In this document: piece after piece, positions 52,501 to 60,891 of the stretch | How positions within the stretch are numbered: position 1 is the first letter of the stretch | Layout: each line of letters opens with the position of its first letter | Origin: Chlorobiota bacterium | GTDB lineage: Bacteria; Bacteroidota; Ignavibacteria; Kapaibacteriales; UBA961 | Length of the DNA: 64,000 nt | NCBI GenBank assembly: GCA_014191195.1 | Contig: BJGZ01000009.1 | Span: forward strand, 1 to 64,000 | Reading direction: 5' to 3' | Notes under the pieces: model-generated | The model's database searches: none | Told to the model about the DNA's origin: nothing | Seen by the model: only the letters and a program-made list of their open reading frames with translations | Program-made: the position numbers and the translations under genes

Positions 52501-53781
52501 ACAGACAAAGGTGGTTTAACAGATCTTAAGACTTTGGTATTAGAAGTTGATAGTACAAATCATGCACCAAGAGCGAAAGCTTCTCCATCAATACGTTGTA
52601 TTGCTAATGGTGTCGATTATATCGATAGTATGATTGTATCTGATATTGACTTATTACGTCAAGAACCAAATGAAGGCAAAGAAGTTATCAAAATTTCTAT
52701 TGATCCTCCAATTGGAAACGTAACTGTTGAGCCTTCTGAAATCAAAGGTTCAGTAGCTGATACAAATGCTGCAATGAATAATAACATTATCATCAAGTCA
52801 AAAGGAGTATTAAATATTCCTGCAAACTTGATCAATAATGGTAAAGTTACTATAAGAGTTAAGTTTGATGACGGTGATACAGTTACATATACTGAGTATA
52901 AAGTAAATGTATCAGATGTTACAGACTTTACTACAACAATTAGAGTAGAAAATTCACTTGGTGCATTCCAAGATCTATACTTCGGTACAGCTAGAAATGC
53001 AACTACAGGTGAAAAATTACCTGATGAAGGTAAGTTAGACGCTAACTACTGTGAATTTGAATTACCTCCATTCCCACCAACAGATGTGTTTGATGCTCGT
53101 TGGACTATCGTTAAAACTAACGGTATTCATAGAAACATCTTCCCAACTGCAATTAAAGGTGATTCAACTAGATCTATTTACAAAGGTCGTTTCCAAGCTG
53201 GAGCTGAATTAGGTAATACATCGCCTACATTCCCTGTGAAACTTAAGTGGAAAAAATCAACAGTACCTACTCGTAGAGATGCTGTTAAAAATCCAAGTGG
53301 TGGATCATGGAGAATTATGGATGGTGGATCATTTAACTACTTCCAAGTAGACATGGCAACAGGTTCAGGTAAGAAGAGTGAATTAATCGATACATCATCA
53401 AGCGGAGATGAATATACAATCTCTATCAAGCAAGATGTAGTTAATTCATTTGTTATCTTATACGATCATGCAAGTAATGTAAATGAAGATCAACCAACAT
53501 CAGTTATGGGTCAATCAATTGTTTCTGAAGCAGTACCAAATCCTGCAAATGAAACAGTAAACTTTAGCATTACATCTTCAAGAGAAAATGTTGAAGTTCA
53601 GATTTATGACATGCTTGGTAACTTAGTAAACCGCTTCAATAGCGATCTTACAATTGGAACATCTATTGTTTCTTGGAATACAAATGATGCAAGTGGAAAA
53701 CCAGTTGCAACAGGCGTATACAATGTAAGATTAACTGTTGGATCAGATATAATTAACAGAAATGTAGTAGTAGCAAGATAA
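46501..53781 (+). CDS. giant T9SS surface protein with Pmp-like GGAI/FxxN beta-helix repeats
   Basis: A 2426-residue protein. A signal peptide (MRRLLRLGTLLLAIMLMAGA, then SYAQ) precedes a beta-helix region (about residues 285-940). This carries repeated pairs of FxNN and GGA motifs: FRNNSA with GGAIFHEN, FVNNRASSGGAIYVDG, FENNAALAHGGAIF, FLRNRAGYSGGAVAI and FENNKALSSNGGAIAM. They are the FxxN/GGAI pattern of chlamydial polymorphic membrane proteins. A cadherin/Ig-like domain lies at about 1889-2024. A beta-sandwich-like module with EFELPPFPPTDVFDARW follows, then a T9SS/FlgD-like tail (about 2338-2426; AVPNPANETVNFSI, NRNVVVAR). The first 300 bases are about 50% GC against 37-38% beyond. CGT arginine codons are frequent, which suggests high expression. 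Confidence 0.85.
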   Translation: MRRLLRLGTLLLAIMLMAGASYAQKPRVQVSGRIAANHVRVFTKDSVYEVSGTYMIAGTLLIEPGTEVVFLDNGRLIDSVGGRLLADGEMQASYTNAAPGVGVPYNSWSYFTRPNVVSVNTKQELTVAAGKRNIVFNLVVDTVKRKIVNLKNMVDGSENSVYNSEGDAGYVVSPEKAMMYLMSRLYSDDDIVRFSPWRRAGGLTPDISRGKIVFRGQAVNDYSREWGHIIVLPGARAAYFRNVVFQDFRKDTTVDNRGYYDTATVAPGVKAAISQLNKDILKLTNGAGGALTSFSARTWLVDCEFKNNMARFRAGALQMVQPPFGVDAYPDTTGIGIGYYMLDKNPNITNPDGTLLGYQGGGYFDTTDFRKINSRILKLDELDIDAVPSTEPTISKNNAARQSVDDPRIGVLLGRVRRLTFDNNRVLVALVDTLKTGTRRVLVDDTSRIVPLDYDGANISDWKNQAFGGAMYIGGRFTDEYRKIEIGLGVNDSIRVDGSNPFAKIRFNEKDFVKFINNKVVNRQDGLLSRGAKGGALYIGAYTSVIINGEFRNNSATTPYLLPKNSADYALGGAIFHENSLCRLQVRGSSVQGTDFVNNRASSGGAIYVDGNTDSTFSPIIGGSDLNRPLIRDYGRRINFENNAALAHGGAIFTKRNMTVYGAGGFINDLPLAQSYGPGFSINFLRNRAGYSGGAVAIHLPSIEPPVPASQRVCRFVRADFRENVVGQIGINPTIEEQKFIRGGGGIYSMNADLNLVKAVLFENNKALSSNGGAIAMVHPRTSSDRLFISDADFFVINPNNGVIDRASFIATDSIFNNKQVSAVPADVRMLTRFINNSADINPDPSLMGTGTTQSAANYVDIKRYHPGYIVNATRAGLRENGVGLGGAIYVLDSVTSNRAFRDDTIFFNRVRIQNNMAYTGAALYSDNFNLRFLFQRSLITGNEATSTVGTSEDVIGGPYINPSHPASSDLASAILYGEIIGPGYNSFKLQANPTLVDQARHDATKVDITNGSTSGNSFYDNKARFLIRLPDAANTKGTLAGGFGTGIGGVDTLRGNYWGKTEANVTTVLNTLQPGFSYGGIQETFFVRGNGATHLRFINKAAGTYINLTEQGPFEYNGTNAPGRVGLDYAYKPLTVGTIPDTLLMQGLVYDIFDKGTDINTADYSNRRMSPIEDFAVGIPANLQLYPTSGTQSSGKQIRRTTRDPFATDSMNYSTDKENLLWRSMRKLQSEFAIDQRTNEYTHPIGYPLFLEARAAYNGADANQSNDDALSLNESVFFVINDSTGDFIRMNMRQMTDIPTKDNDNVYPREYLRGRVDFVADSSTRTGTTSRVRRNYESLANYGGTNSLLPAIADNAVREDSSALAGRRYEMEFSGNQLVYDNNNNVVYSNRSDLPASVKNGTNNKVTYFAGEKFRTLPVRPTDYVRVVSRTTLWREGVDAAIAKGVGFRVGSTVAPPVFTGTKVTVENPNVSPQYISSFKNKVFVNEDISYNRAPNSNNKGRDTLFVITAIDSNKFYDPRWALDIDANGNVRTDKVLKEYNQLEYTWFPLFQNPNGSFTPDNGSTKLTALRRWMKADTVWPYIKRTSHPYYGATGRIELKGKPSNPYVVPGGEFVEVSARNYAPTYRSADALNSIILADSAFKKSILGSYLTDPSKLEETFQKEIVSKFIYLYPSYFHAQAYDSPNNARYLNQDTIDFGNNGKITYRFSVHVIDSVPVYLTTTQTSANCPIAGANQNLFVANVTDKLRFFVDMNTDDEKEDSVAQNNEGWDFRYGRTSYSFLSKTIRPSDDTSSDELSMVRPNWLTEKYYFKDASDTQVDAFAYDFTTYGVLNVRIPRAEALALLKPGANVDQPHGALNTDSMMTIVVNDGHSGVSYLTKRIFINVSPTITNQNPLPTAKEGVDYNPALLDPAKGITYEDPNFGQEQTFELIYAAETRDSIAKDPCFPEAGYWNLKDIKVTPNWLHINPKSGLLSGNPGVKDAPRKIATGNPDTVTVLITDKGGLTDLKTLVLEVDSTNHAPRAKASPSIRCIANGVDYIDSMIVSDIDLLRQEPNEGKEVIKISIDPPIGNVTVEPSEIKGSVADTNAAMNNNIIIKSKGVLNIPANLINNGKVTIRVKFDDGDTVTYTEYKVNVSDVTDFTTTIRVENSLGAFQDLYFGTARNATTGEKLPDEGKLDANYCEFELPPFPPTDVFDARWTIVKTNGIHRNIFPTAIKGDSTRSIYKGRFQAGAELGNTSPTFPVKLKWKKSTVPTRRDAVKNPSGGSWRIMDGGSFNYFQVDMATGSGKKSELIDTSSSGDEYTISIKQDVVNSFVILYDHASNVNEDQPTSVMGQSIVSEAVPNPANETVNFSITSSRENVEVQIYDMLGNLVNRFNSDLTIGTSIVSWNTNDASGKPVATGVYNVRLTVGSDIINRNVVVAR

Positions 53782-53792
53782 GATTTACGATT

Positions 53793-53827
53793 CTGTCATC
53801 CCGTAATAAAGCGGGATGACAGTTTTT
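53793..53827 (+). terminator. rho-independent terminator after the giant surface gene
   Basis: CTGTCATCCCG at 53793-53803 pairs perfectly with CGGGATGACAG at 53812-53822 around an 8-base loop, and five T residues follow. It lies 12 bases past the stop and 17 before the next gene, so it may attenuate rather than fully stop transcription. Confidence 0.85.
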
Positions 53828-53843
53828 AATTAAGGAATATACA

Positions 53844-56549
53844 ATGAAAAATTTTATATCAAAATATACATCGTTGCTTGTTGCGCTTCTGCTAGCTTCT
53901 GCATTTCAGTATGCATCAGCACAACGAGTATATGATGAATTCGACGCTCCGACAGTTGTAGAGGGAAGACTATACATTGATTATGGTAAAACACCTGCTA
54001 CACTTAGTGAGAGATTTTTGTCACCATATAATGTAAATTTAGAATATACAGAAAATGGTGCAGGAGCTATAGCTTTAGTTCCTAATGATAAAAAAGATGG
54101 TTATGTTTCACTAAAACTACCATTTACAATTCAATATGCAGGCTCAACATACCCTGCAACTACCGATATTTCAATATCAGTAAATGGATTTGTAGTATTT
54201 AATGCATTTCCGTCAAGCAATGGCTTAGATCCTATGGCATTATTCCGTGGTGATTCTTTAACAAGTGTAGTTGCTCCATATTGGGGTAATCATAATTACA
54301 CAGATGGTACTGGTGGATTTTTGAAATCTGCTATTTCATATCAGATATCTGGATCTATACCTAAGCGTAAATTGACAATTGAATGGAAAAATTTAAATGT
54401 TAATACAAAAAATGGTGTTGGTGATCCTACTAGCGTAGCGAATTTTCAAGTCTCATTTTATGAAAGAGATGTGCCAACAACAGTTGGTGTAAATTTAGCA
54501 GCAAATAATAAGGCTCCAGACATTGAATTTGCATATGGTGCATTTGGTGGTAATGGTAATATTTCACCAACAGCAATGAATGGCGCTTCGGTTGGTATTA
54601 ATGGTGCTTCAGCTAAGCAATTTATGAATGGCTTAAGTTATTTAAATCCATCTTCAACAACAACATCAATGAATACTACTACTTTTTGGCCAGTATCTGG
54701 AACAACAAGTAAAACTATTCGCTTTGAAACTTATCAACGTTCAACACCTATCAATCCTGATGATTTCTACTCAAGATTTACAATGGGATCAGACAGAGAT
54801 GATGGGTATTATAAAGTTGATTTAAGTCGATTAAACTTTGATTTTACATTTGCTGGTTTAAAGCAAACAAATCTTTGGATAAATATCAATGGATATTCGA
54901 CATTTTCAGATCCTGAAGTGTTTACACATATAGTTTCAGCAGATCCTAATGCATTGTATATTAATAGTTCATCTTATCCATTTAATGTAGTAGCTCCATT
55001 CTGGGGTGACCACATTTATCGTCGTGGTGGTGAACAAGCAGTGCCAAGTTCTGCAGGATTTTACTTAGGTTCTGAAATTTCTTATGTAGTAGTTGGTTCT
55101 TATCCAAATAGACGTTTAATTCTTCAATGGAAGAACTTAAATGTTAATGATAAGACATTACCAAACTCAGTAGCTAATTTTCAAGCTGTATTTTATGAAG
55201 GTGTAGATGAAATCTATCCTTCAAATTATGCAGGTGGAATTGAATTTGCATATGGTGATGTGGGTAATAATACATTAACTACCGCTAAAGCTATAAATGT
55301 TAAAGGTTCTTCAGTTGGTTTAAAAGGTAATTTAGGTGGTCTTTTACCTCCTAATGCTGATTTCATCAATGGTTTAACTTACAATAATATTAGAACTGCA
55401 TTTTCATCAAAATTACTAACAGACGGATGGCGCCCAAGTGGTGGAGCATCATCTTCAGAAGGTCGTCGTATTTTCTTCCGTGCTATCCCACGCTATTATA
55501 CAGCAGGTTGGGGTGACGGTGATGCTGATTTATCACAAATTAGAACAAGAAAACATACAGGTCTTCAACAAAATCGTTTTGTTACTGTAAATGATGCAAG
55601 ATTAATTATGCGTTGGTTAGTAAATGATTCTAAACTGACAAATGATTATAAAGTTGATTCTATTCAATATGGTAATTCATATCATGCAGACGTAAATCAC
55701 AATGGACGTTTCTATTATAGTACACGTACATTTGATGATCAAAGAGATACCTTAAGCTGGAGACGTCCAATTGACCGCGATACTTTTGGTACTCGTGTAC
55801 GTTACGATTCTGTAGAAAGCTTATCTGGTTTGCCTGCTGATATTGGTCCATTGCGCTTAATCTATTTTGAAGCAACACCTTTAGATGCAGCTTATATCTT
55901 ACATTACAATGCAGGTAGACTTCCATCATTACCATGGATATGGGACACAATTCCATCTTATGGTAAATCAGTTACTCCTGTATCTAATGGAATTTCATTT
56001 GGTAAGCCTTTTGTTTCTGCAGAAGGCAACAAAGTAGTTCCAGTATATGCAAATGCAAAAACAAATAATCCTTTCTCATTTAGTGTTACATTAAATGCAG
56101 AAGTAAAATCTGCTGAAACTTCTAATGAGGAATCAAGTAATATCATTACTAATGATTCTAAGACAGTTCATTTTGCTTCTTCAAGCATTACAGATATTAC
56201 ATCTCCAATTGCATTTATTACTGTAAACAATGTAAGTGATTTAAAAGCAACAACTAAAATTGTAAATGATATAGTATTAGGTAAAGAAATTATTGAAAAT
56301 AATGATTTATCTAGTGTTATGGCTGCTTATCCTAATCCATTCGAAAATGAGATTATGGTAAATGTCCCAGCTGAATTCAAAGGTGGAATGTTAACAGTAT
56401 CTGATGTTACAGGTAAAGTTATTTCAACAATGAATATCAATCAAGAAACAATGTTAATAAATACATTCGCTGGTTACTCAGCAGGTGTATATACAATATC
56501 AATGGTTAATGGTTCACATACATCTAAATATGTAGTTGTAAAACGCTAA
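53844..56549 (+). CDS. T9SS surface protein with two tandem beta domains and a dockerin-like region
   Basis: A 901-residue protein with a signal peptide (about residues 1-26). Two homologous halves follow, about 40-300 and 310-550. They share ISVNGFVVFNAF/ININGYSTFSDP, VVAPYWGNH/VVAPFWGDH, WKNLNVN in both, VANFQVSFYE/VANFQAVFYE and IEFAYG in both. Residues about 555-696 look like a dockerin: DGDADLSQI and VTVNDARLIMRWLV form one half, and ADVNHNGR with TPLDAAYILHYNAG the other. A T9SS sorting domain ends it (AAYPNPFENEIMVNVP to TSKYVVVKR). The next gene encodes a cohesin-like domain, the natural partner of dockerins. Binding is inferred. Confidence 0.8.
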   Translation: MKNFISKYTSLLVALLLASAFQYASAQRVYDEFDAPTVVEGRLYIDYGKTPATLSERFLSPYNVNLEYTENGAGAIALVPNDKKDGYVSLKLPFTIQYAGSTYPATTDISISVNGFVVFNAFPSSNGLDPMALFRGDSLTSVVAPYWGNHNYTDGTGGFLKSAISYQISGSIPKRKLTIEWKNLNVNTKNGVGDPTSVANFQVSFYERDVPTTVGVNLAANNKAPDIEFAYGAFGGNGNISPTAMNGASVGINGASAKQFMNGLSYLNPSSTTTSMNTTTFWPVSGTTSKTIRFETYQRSTPINPDDFYSRFTMGSDRDDGYYKVDLSRLNFDFTFAGLKQTNLWININGYSTFSDPEVFTHIVSADPNALYINSSSYPFNVVAPFWGDHIYRRGGEQAVPSSAGFYLGSEISYVVVGSYPNRRLILQWKNLNVNDKTLPNSVANFQAVFYEGVDEIYPSNYAGGIEFAYGDVGNNTLTTAKAINVKGSSVGLKGNLGGLLPPNADFINGLTYNNIRTAFSSKLLTDGWRPSGGASSSEGRRIFFRAIPRYYTAGWGDGDADLSQIRTRKHTGLQQNRFVTVNDARLIMRWLVNDSKLTNDYKVDSIQYGNSYHADVNHNGRFYYSTRTFDDQRDTLSWRRPIDRDTFGTRVRYDSVESLSGLPADIGPLRLIYFEATPLDAAYILHYNAGRLPSLPWIWDTIPSYGKSVTPVSNGISFGKPFVSAEGNKVVPVYANAKTNNPFSFSVTLNAEVKSAETSNEESSNIITNDSKTVHFASSSITDITSPIAFITVNNVSDLKATTKIVNDIVLGKEIIENNDLSSVMAAYPNPFENEIMVNVPAEFKGGMLTVSDVTGKVISTMNINQETMLINTFAGYSAGVYTISMVNGSHTSKYVVVKR

Positions 56550-56558
56550 TAATCGTTA

Positions 56559-57689
56559 ATGAAATTATACTTAACATATGCTGTATTATTCATTTGTTTT
56601 ATGAGTAATACAGCGATGTTCGGTATCTTTCCTCGACAGCTGATTGTAACTATAGATGCAATACCAGATGATGATATATGTTCTGGCACAAAATCTAGGT
56701 TTACTGTACTTTTAAAAACGAAACTTTATACGACAGATAGTCTTGCTGGTTATGAAATTGATATATCTTTTGATACATCAAAAGTAGTTGTAGACCAAGT
56801 ACTAAAAGTCAATACAATGAGTAGTAAAATTGCCTCAAAAAATTTCTTTTTTAGAATAAGAGAGCCAGGAATTGCAAGTGTAATAGGTTTCTTAGATTAT
56901 AATGAAGGTTATTTAAGTGGGGATTCGATTTTAGTAGTCTTATCTGGATTTTGGAAAAATCCTTTATGTACAGATTCTACTATTGTAAAGATAGCTGAGT
57001 TTATACCAGCTTTTGAATTTGGAACGGAAGACAGACCAATAGTTTTAAATAATAAATGTTTATTATTTAATAGAAAAAAAGAAAGTTTATCTTCCTCTAT
57101 TGAATTAACTGATTCAAAATATGTAGTAGATTCAACAGAATATGAAAAGTTGAAATATGATACAAGTTATACTGTAAAGGTAAAGCTTGATAAATATGCA
57201 GGAAATAGTGGGATTAAATTGATTACAAAACAATTAACTCCTAACTCAACAAGCACATTAAGTCCTAATATTGTATCACTAGAAAATATAGTGTATACAT
57301 TTAGTAAAGACAGCTCAGAAATAGAAATTAGAAAGATTGAAAAATATAAGACAGCATTATTAGATGTGAAACTTATAATTAACCAAGAAATAGAAGATAC
57401 TCTTACAATTTCACAGTGGTTATTATATACAGAGGGACTCAAATGTGATTGTTTAATCATAAATGATACTTCTCTCTTAAGTCTTGCTTTGTTTCGAAAA
57501 AGTAAAATTGATACAATTATCAATTTAGTACATGAAGAATATAGAAAGCAAGAAATGTGTACTGACTTTTATGATGTGATGGGTCGTTTTATAGAAACTG
57601 ATTGTATTGCAGATATAGCATTACTACCAACAACTAAAAGAAAGAAAGCACTCAAAATAGGCACAAACCTTATTAAATACTTAGAATAG
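56559..57689 (+). CDS. secreted protein with a cohesin-like domain
   Basis: A 376-residue protein. A signal peptide (MKLYLTYAVLFICFMSNTAMFG) is followed by a beta-sandwich (about residues 28-150) with SRFTVLLKT, SLAGYEIDISFDTSKVVVDQVL, IASVIGFLDYNEG and GDSILVVLSGFW. The yDtskv-v and late hydrophobic strand pattern is that of cohesin/carbohydrate-binding folds. The rest is Lys-rich and unassigned. The C-terminus has CTDFYDVMGRFIETDC, which resembles the YDxxGR strand of a T9SS sorting domain but lacks the usual ending. It lies 9 bases after the dockerin-like gene and was probably co-transcribed with it. The cohesin assignment is tentative. Confidence 0.6.
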   Translation: MKLYLTYAVLFICFMSNTAMFGIFPRQLIVTIDAIPDDDICSGTKSRFTVLLKTKLYTTDSLAGYEIDISFDTSKVVVDQVLKVNTMSSKIASKNFFFRIREPGIASVIGFLDYNEGYLSGDSILVVLSGFWKNPLCTDSTIVKIAEFIPAFEFGTEDRPIVLNNKCLLFNRKKESLSSSIELTDSKYVVDSTEYEKLKYDTSYTVKVKLDKYAGNSGIKLITKQLTPNSTSTLSPNIVSLENIVYTFSKDSSEIEIRKIEKYKTALLDVKLIINQEIEDTLTISQWLLYTEGLKCDCLIINDTSLLSLALFRKSKIDTIINLVHEEYRKQEMCTDFYDVMGRFIETDCIADIALLPTTKRKKALKIGTNLIKYLE

Positions 57690-57723
57690 AAATAACAATT
57701 AATAACATTTATTGATGTATCAT

Positions 57724-57738
57724 CAAACGGAGTTACAA
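57724..57738 (+). promoter_or_regulatory. CAAACGGAG ribosome-binding site of the 1026-residue surface gene
   Basis: CAAACGGAG at 57724-57732 lies six bases before ATG 57739 and fixes that start over an in-frame ATG at 57712. The same nine bases precede the giant surface gene at 46501. Confidence 0.6.
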
Positions 57739-60700
57739 ATGCAAACTTCAGACACAAGAATTAAGAGACGATTTACGGCTCTGTTTTTTCTGTCTTTGTG
57801 CATTACGCTTATAAGCTCATTTAGAGTTTATGCGGCAATACCAAAGGCTGACATTCCTATGTTAAGCTTAACAGGACGGGAAAACGGCTACAACAACGCG
57901 GTTTATTCAGATGGCCGTATATGGCTTGGCTATGCCGATACTCGTATTCGCGAGATTTTAGTACCTGTTTATATCAAGAATCTTTGGTACGATTCAACCA
58001 ATGTAACAGACAAGCGTTATAGTGGTTTCCCTATTTATAGTTTTACATACTCAATACTATATGATGGTAGAGTATTTGAAGCTTTAGGTGCACAATTTAC
58101 AGGTTCTAAAAGAACAGATCCAGTAGGTATAGCACAAAGTTTTGAATTAGAATTTGATGATATTCCAGATACAACACGTTATGGTGTGTATATACGCGGT
58201 TCTATTAGTGCTGAAACAAAATATGGACGTCGTCTTTATGTTACAGGTCGTTCTACAAAACCTTTGCCAGTAACAGACGAAGATGGTACATTTAGAGAAT
58301 TAATGTATATCCGTATGAAGGTTACATTAACTAAGAATAATCTTGTTAATGACCCAACTAAATTTAATGGAGCTGATAAGTCAGTTCTTTATATCTCTAA
58401 TGATTCTATGACATTTAATGATTTTAGAATAGGTAGAGATAATCCATTCCCATTGGTTTCTGATGGTGATCAAACAAATCCATATAAAGACAAGTCATAT
58501 CGCAAAGATAAGCGTGACTCTATTGCTTTAGCTGGCGTTTCTATGTCTGGTGATCTTTTGCCTGAATTTCCAAGCCGTCCAGGCGTGATTTGGATTAATT
58601 ATGGTGAATTACCACAAATATCTTTTAAAGATTTCCAAGGTAATGGATTTGATCAAGTACGTCAAGATCCAACAGCTGCAGATGGTTCTAAATGGGAATT
58701 AACAACACCATTGGTAATTGATTCTGCAACTAATGCTCGTGATGCACGACGTGACATTATTTTGTTTAACTCTTCAGTAAGAAGTCGTCTAACAAATTTG
58801 AATATACGTTCAGACTCTCCATGGTTATTCTTCCAAACAGTTTCTCCTGGTTTCCAACCAATTAGAAATATTTCTAGAGATGCTGATATTGATTTTATCG
58901 ATAATGGTATTAATGGTCCAGTTCCACCAAATCTTAAAGACGCACGTAATCAAATAGTTGCAGGTCAAGATCCTATTCGTTTCCGTATTTTTGCTAGAAC
59001 TAACGAATTACGTAATGCTGATGCAGAATATGCTGGAATTTATATTGGTTATATCACTTTAACTTCAAATAGTGCTAAAGTTTCTCCTGTTAGATTGAAA
59101 GTGACATTTATTCACTTAAGAAACCCAGTAGAGCCAGGTAGTTTTGCACGTCCAAAATCACCAGAATTTGGTTTAGATTGGGGTATGAAACTTACAATAC
59201 GTAATTCTCGTGGTGCTATTGGCGATACAACAAACTTAGTATTTGGTACTGGTCATAGAGCAACAGATGGTCCTGATACATTATTTGGTGAATATGCATA
59301 TGATCCACTAAATATCGCTTCAGGTTTTTATGCTCGTTGGTATACACCATGGGTTAAAGATGCAAATGGCGTAGAAGTAGCTCCTAATGGTTTAGGTGAT
59401 TTACAAGTTGACGCAACTGACGATAAACCTTATAGAAGAGATTCTCGCTCAAGAGACATTCGTGATTATTCTGTAGATTCTACATTATTCTATCTTTGCC
59501 GTTTTGATGCAAATGGTGTGAATAATTATCCAATCGTATTAACATGGGATATACGTGATTTCCCAGATGGTGCAGATTTATATCTTAGAGATACTTTAAA
59601 TGGTGGAATATTTAGTGTAAACATGCGTGAAGCTACACCAGATGGAGATTATGGCCGTTCATTTACTATTCGTGATGCTAAGATTAAATCTTTCGTTATT
59701 GAATATCGTTTACCAGGTTCAGCAACTTTTCCAGTTGTTCAAAAAGGCTGGAATTTATTGTCATTACCTCTACGTCCATCAAATCCTAACTATAAAGCAG
59801 TATTTCCAAATGCAATCAATAAGCCATTTCTATTTTCAAATAATCAATACCAAGATGAACAAATCCTTAAACCAGGTGTTGGATATTTCGTAAAATTTGG
59901 TGACATTATTGATTCAACACAAATTGGTTCAAGAGTATCTGAATTCAGAAAGAACTTTAATGAAGTAAGATTATTTGGCGGTTGGAATACAGTAGGTACT
60001 CCATCTTCTAGAGTTAATGTTGCTGATATTACCTATGAATTAAATTCTGGTGCTATTGAAACACTAAAGAATGATGTATATGGATATACTACAAATCGTG
60101 GTTATACATCTGTATCAGAAATTGTTCCTGGTTTAGGATATTGGATTAAAGTTCAGAATGAAGGCTATTATCGTGCAAAAGGTTCTGGGTTACCGAAGTT
60201 AATGTGTCCTACTCATAGTGAATTTACTGGTTTCGCTTCTTTAACTGTTAAAGATGCAGATGGTAATTCAAATACATTACAAGTTTCTGAACTAAGTACA
60301 GTTAATACAAATCGTTTCGAACTTCCACCAGTATTCGCTTCTGATATGTTTGATGTTCGTTTCGCTAATAATTCCTATGTAGCAAATGGCAATGACATGA
60401 CAATCCGCGTTCAAGGTGCTACATTCCCAATGACTCTTACTTCACAAGGATTAATCGGTACTTATACTGCTATCAATGCAGCTACAGGTTCAATCTTAGG
60501 TATTGTAAGTTCATCAAATGCATTAGTAATTAATAATTCTAATGTATCAACAATCAAATTAGCTAAAGTACTTAATGCAGATGCAGCAAATGTTGAGGTA
60601 TATCCTAATCCTGCTTCTAATGTATTAAATGTACGTACAGCTACAACAAGTGCAGTATCCGTAAATATGCTTGATATCTTTGGTAAGACAGTAGCAACTT

Positions 60701-60819
60701 CATCAATCAATGGTAATGCATTGACAATCAATACAGATGAATTTGCAAATGGTACTTATACATTAACAATTTCTGTTAATGGTGTTATTACAACACAAAG
60801 AATAGTAATCAATCGCTAA
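57739..60819 (+). CDS. T9SS surface protein with shared beta-sandwich-like modules
   Basis: A 1026-residue protein with signal peptide region MQTSDTRIKRRFTALFFLSL to about residue 33. The N-terminal 450 residues are beta-rich and unassigned. At about 480-660 is a module with LVFGTGHRATDGPDTLFGEY and GFYARWYTP, ending in SFVIEYRL. Residues about 669-818 have KGWNLLSLPLRP, LKPGVGYFVKFGD and VPGLGYWIKVQNEG, a segment common in secreted Bacteroidota proteins. A second, shorter copy of the module (RFELPPVFASDMFDVRF) precedes the T9SS tail (about 952-1026; VYPNPASNVLNVRT to QRIVINR). GC content is raised near the 5' end (about 48% over 57841-57960). A terminator follows. Confidence 0.8.
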   Translation: MQTSDTRIKRRFTALFFLSLCITLISSFRVYAAIPKADIPMLSLTGRENGYNNAVYSDGRIWLGYADTRIREILVPVYIKNLWYDSTNVTDKRYSGFPIYSFTYSILYDGRVFEALGAQFTGSKRTDPVGIAQSFELEFDDIPDTTRYGVYIRGSISAETKYGRRLYVTGRSTKPLPVTDEDGTFRELMYIRMKVTLTKNNLVNDPTKFNGADKSVLYISNDSMTFNDFRIGRDNPFPLVSDGDQTNPYKDKSYRKDKRDSIALAGVSMSGDLLPEFPSRPGVIWINYGELPQISFKDFQGNGFDQVRQDPTAADGSKWELTTPLVIDSATNARDARRDIILFNSSVRSRLTNLNIRSDSPWLFFQTVSPGFQPIRNISRDADIDFIDNGINGPVPPNLKDARNQIVAGQDPIRFRIFARTNELRNADAEYAGIYIGYITLTSNSAKVSPVRLKVTFIHLRNPVEPGSFARPKSPEFGLDWGMKLTIRNSRGAIGDTTNLVFGTGHRATDGPDTLFGEYAYDPLNIASGFYARWYTPWVKDANGVEVAPNGLGDLQVDATDDKPYRRDSRSRDIRDYSVDSTLFYLCRFDANGVNNYPIVLTWDIRDFPDGADLYLRDTLNGGIFSVNMREATPDGDYGRSFTIRDAKIKSFVIEYRLPGSATFPVVQKGWNLLSLPLRPSNPNYKAVFPNAINKPFLFSNNQYQDEQILKPGVGYFVKFGDIIDSTQIGSRVSEFRKNFNEVRLFGGWNTVGTPSSRVNVADITYELNSGAIETLKNDVYGYTTNRGYTSVSEIVPGLGYWIKVQNEGYYRAKGSGLPKLMCPTHSEFTGFASLTVKDADGNSNTLQVSELSTVNTNRFELPPVFASDMFDVRFANNSYVANGNDMTIRVQGATFPMTLTSQGLIGTYTAINAATGSILGIVSSSNALVINNSNVSTIKLAKVLNADAANVEVYPNPASNVLNVRTATTSAVSVNMLDIFGKTVATSSINGNALTINTDEFANGTYTLTISVNGVITTQRIVINR

Positions 60820-60844
60820 TATTTTCAGATTAACTGATTATTTA

Positions 60845-60878
60845 GGGTAACAGAGTCATCTCTGTTGCCCTTTTTTTT
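60845..60878 (+). terminator. rho-independent terminator
   Basis: GGGTAACAGAG at 60845-60855 pairs with CTCTGTTGCCC at 60860-60870 (one G-U pair) around TCAT, and eight T residues follow. It ends the surface-protein transcript 25 bases past the stop. Confidence 0.92.
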
Positions 60879-60891
60879 ATGTAGGACAATT

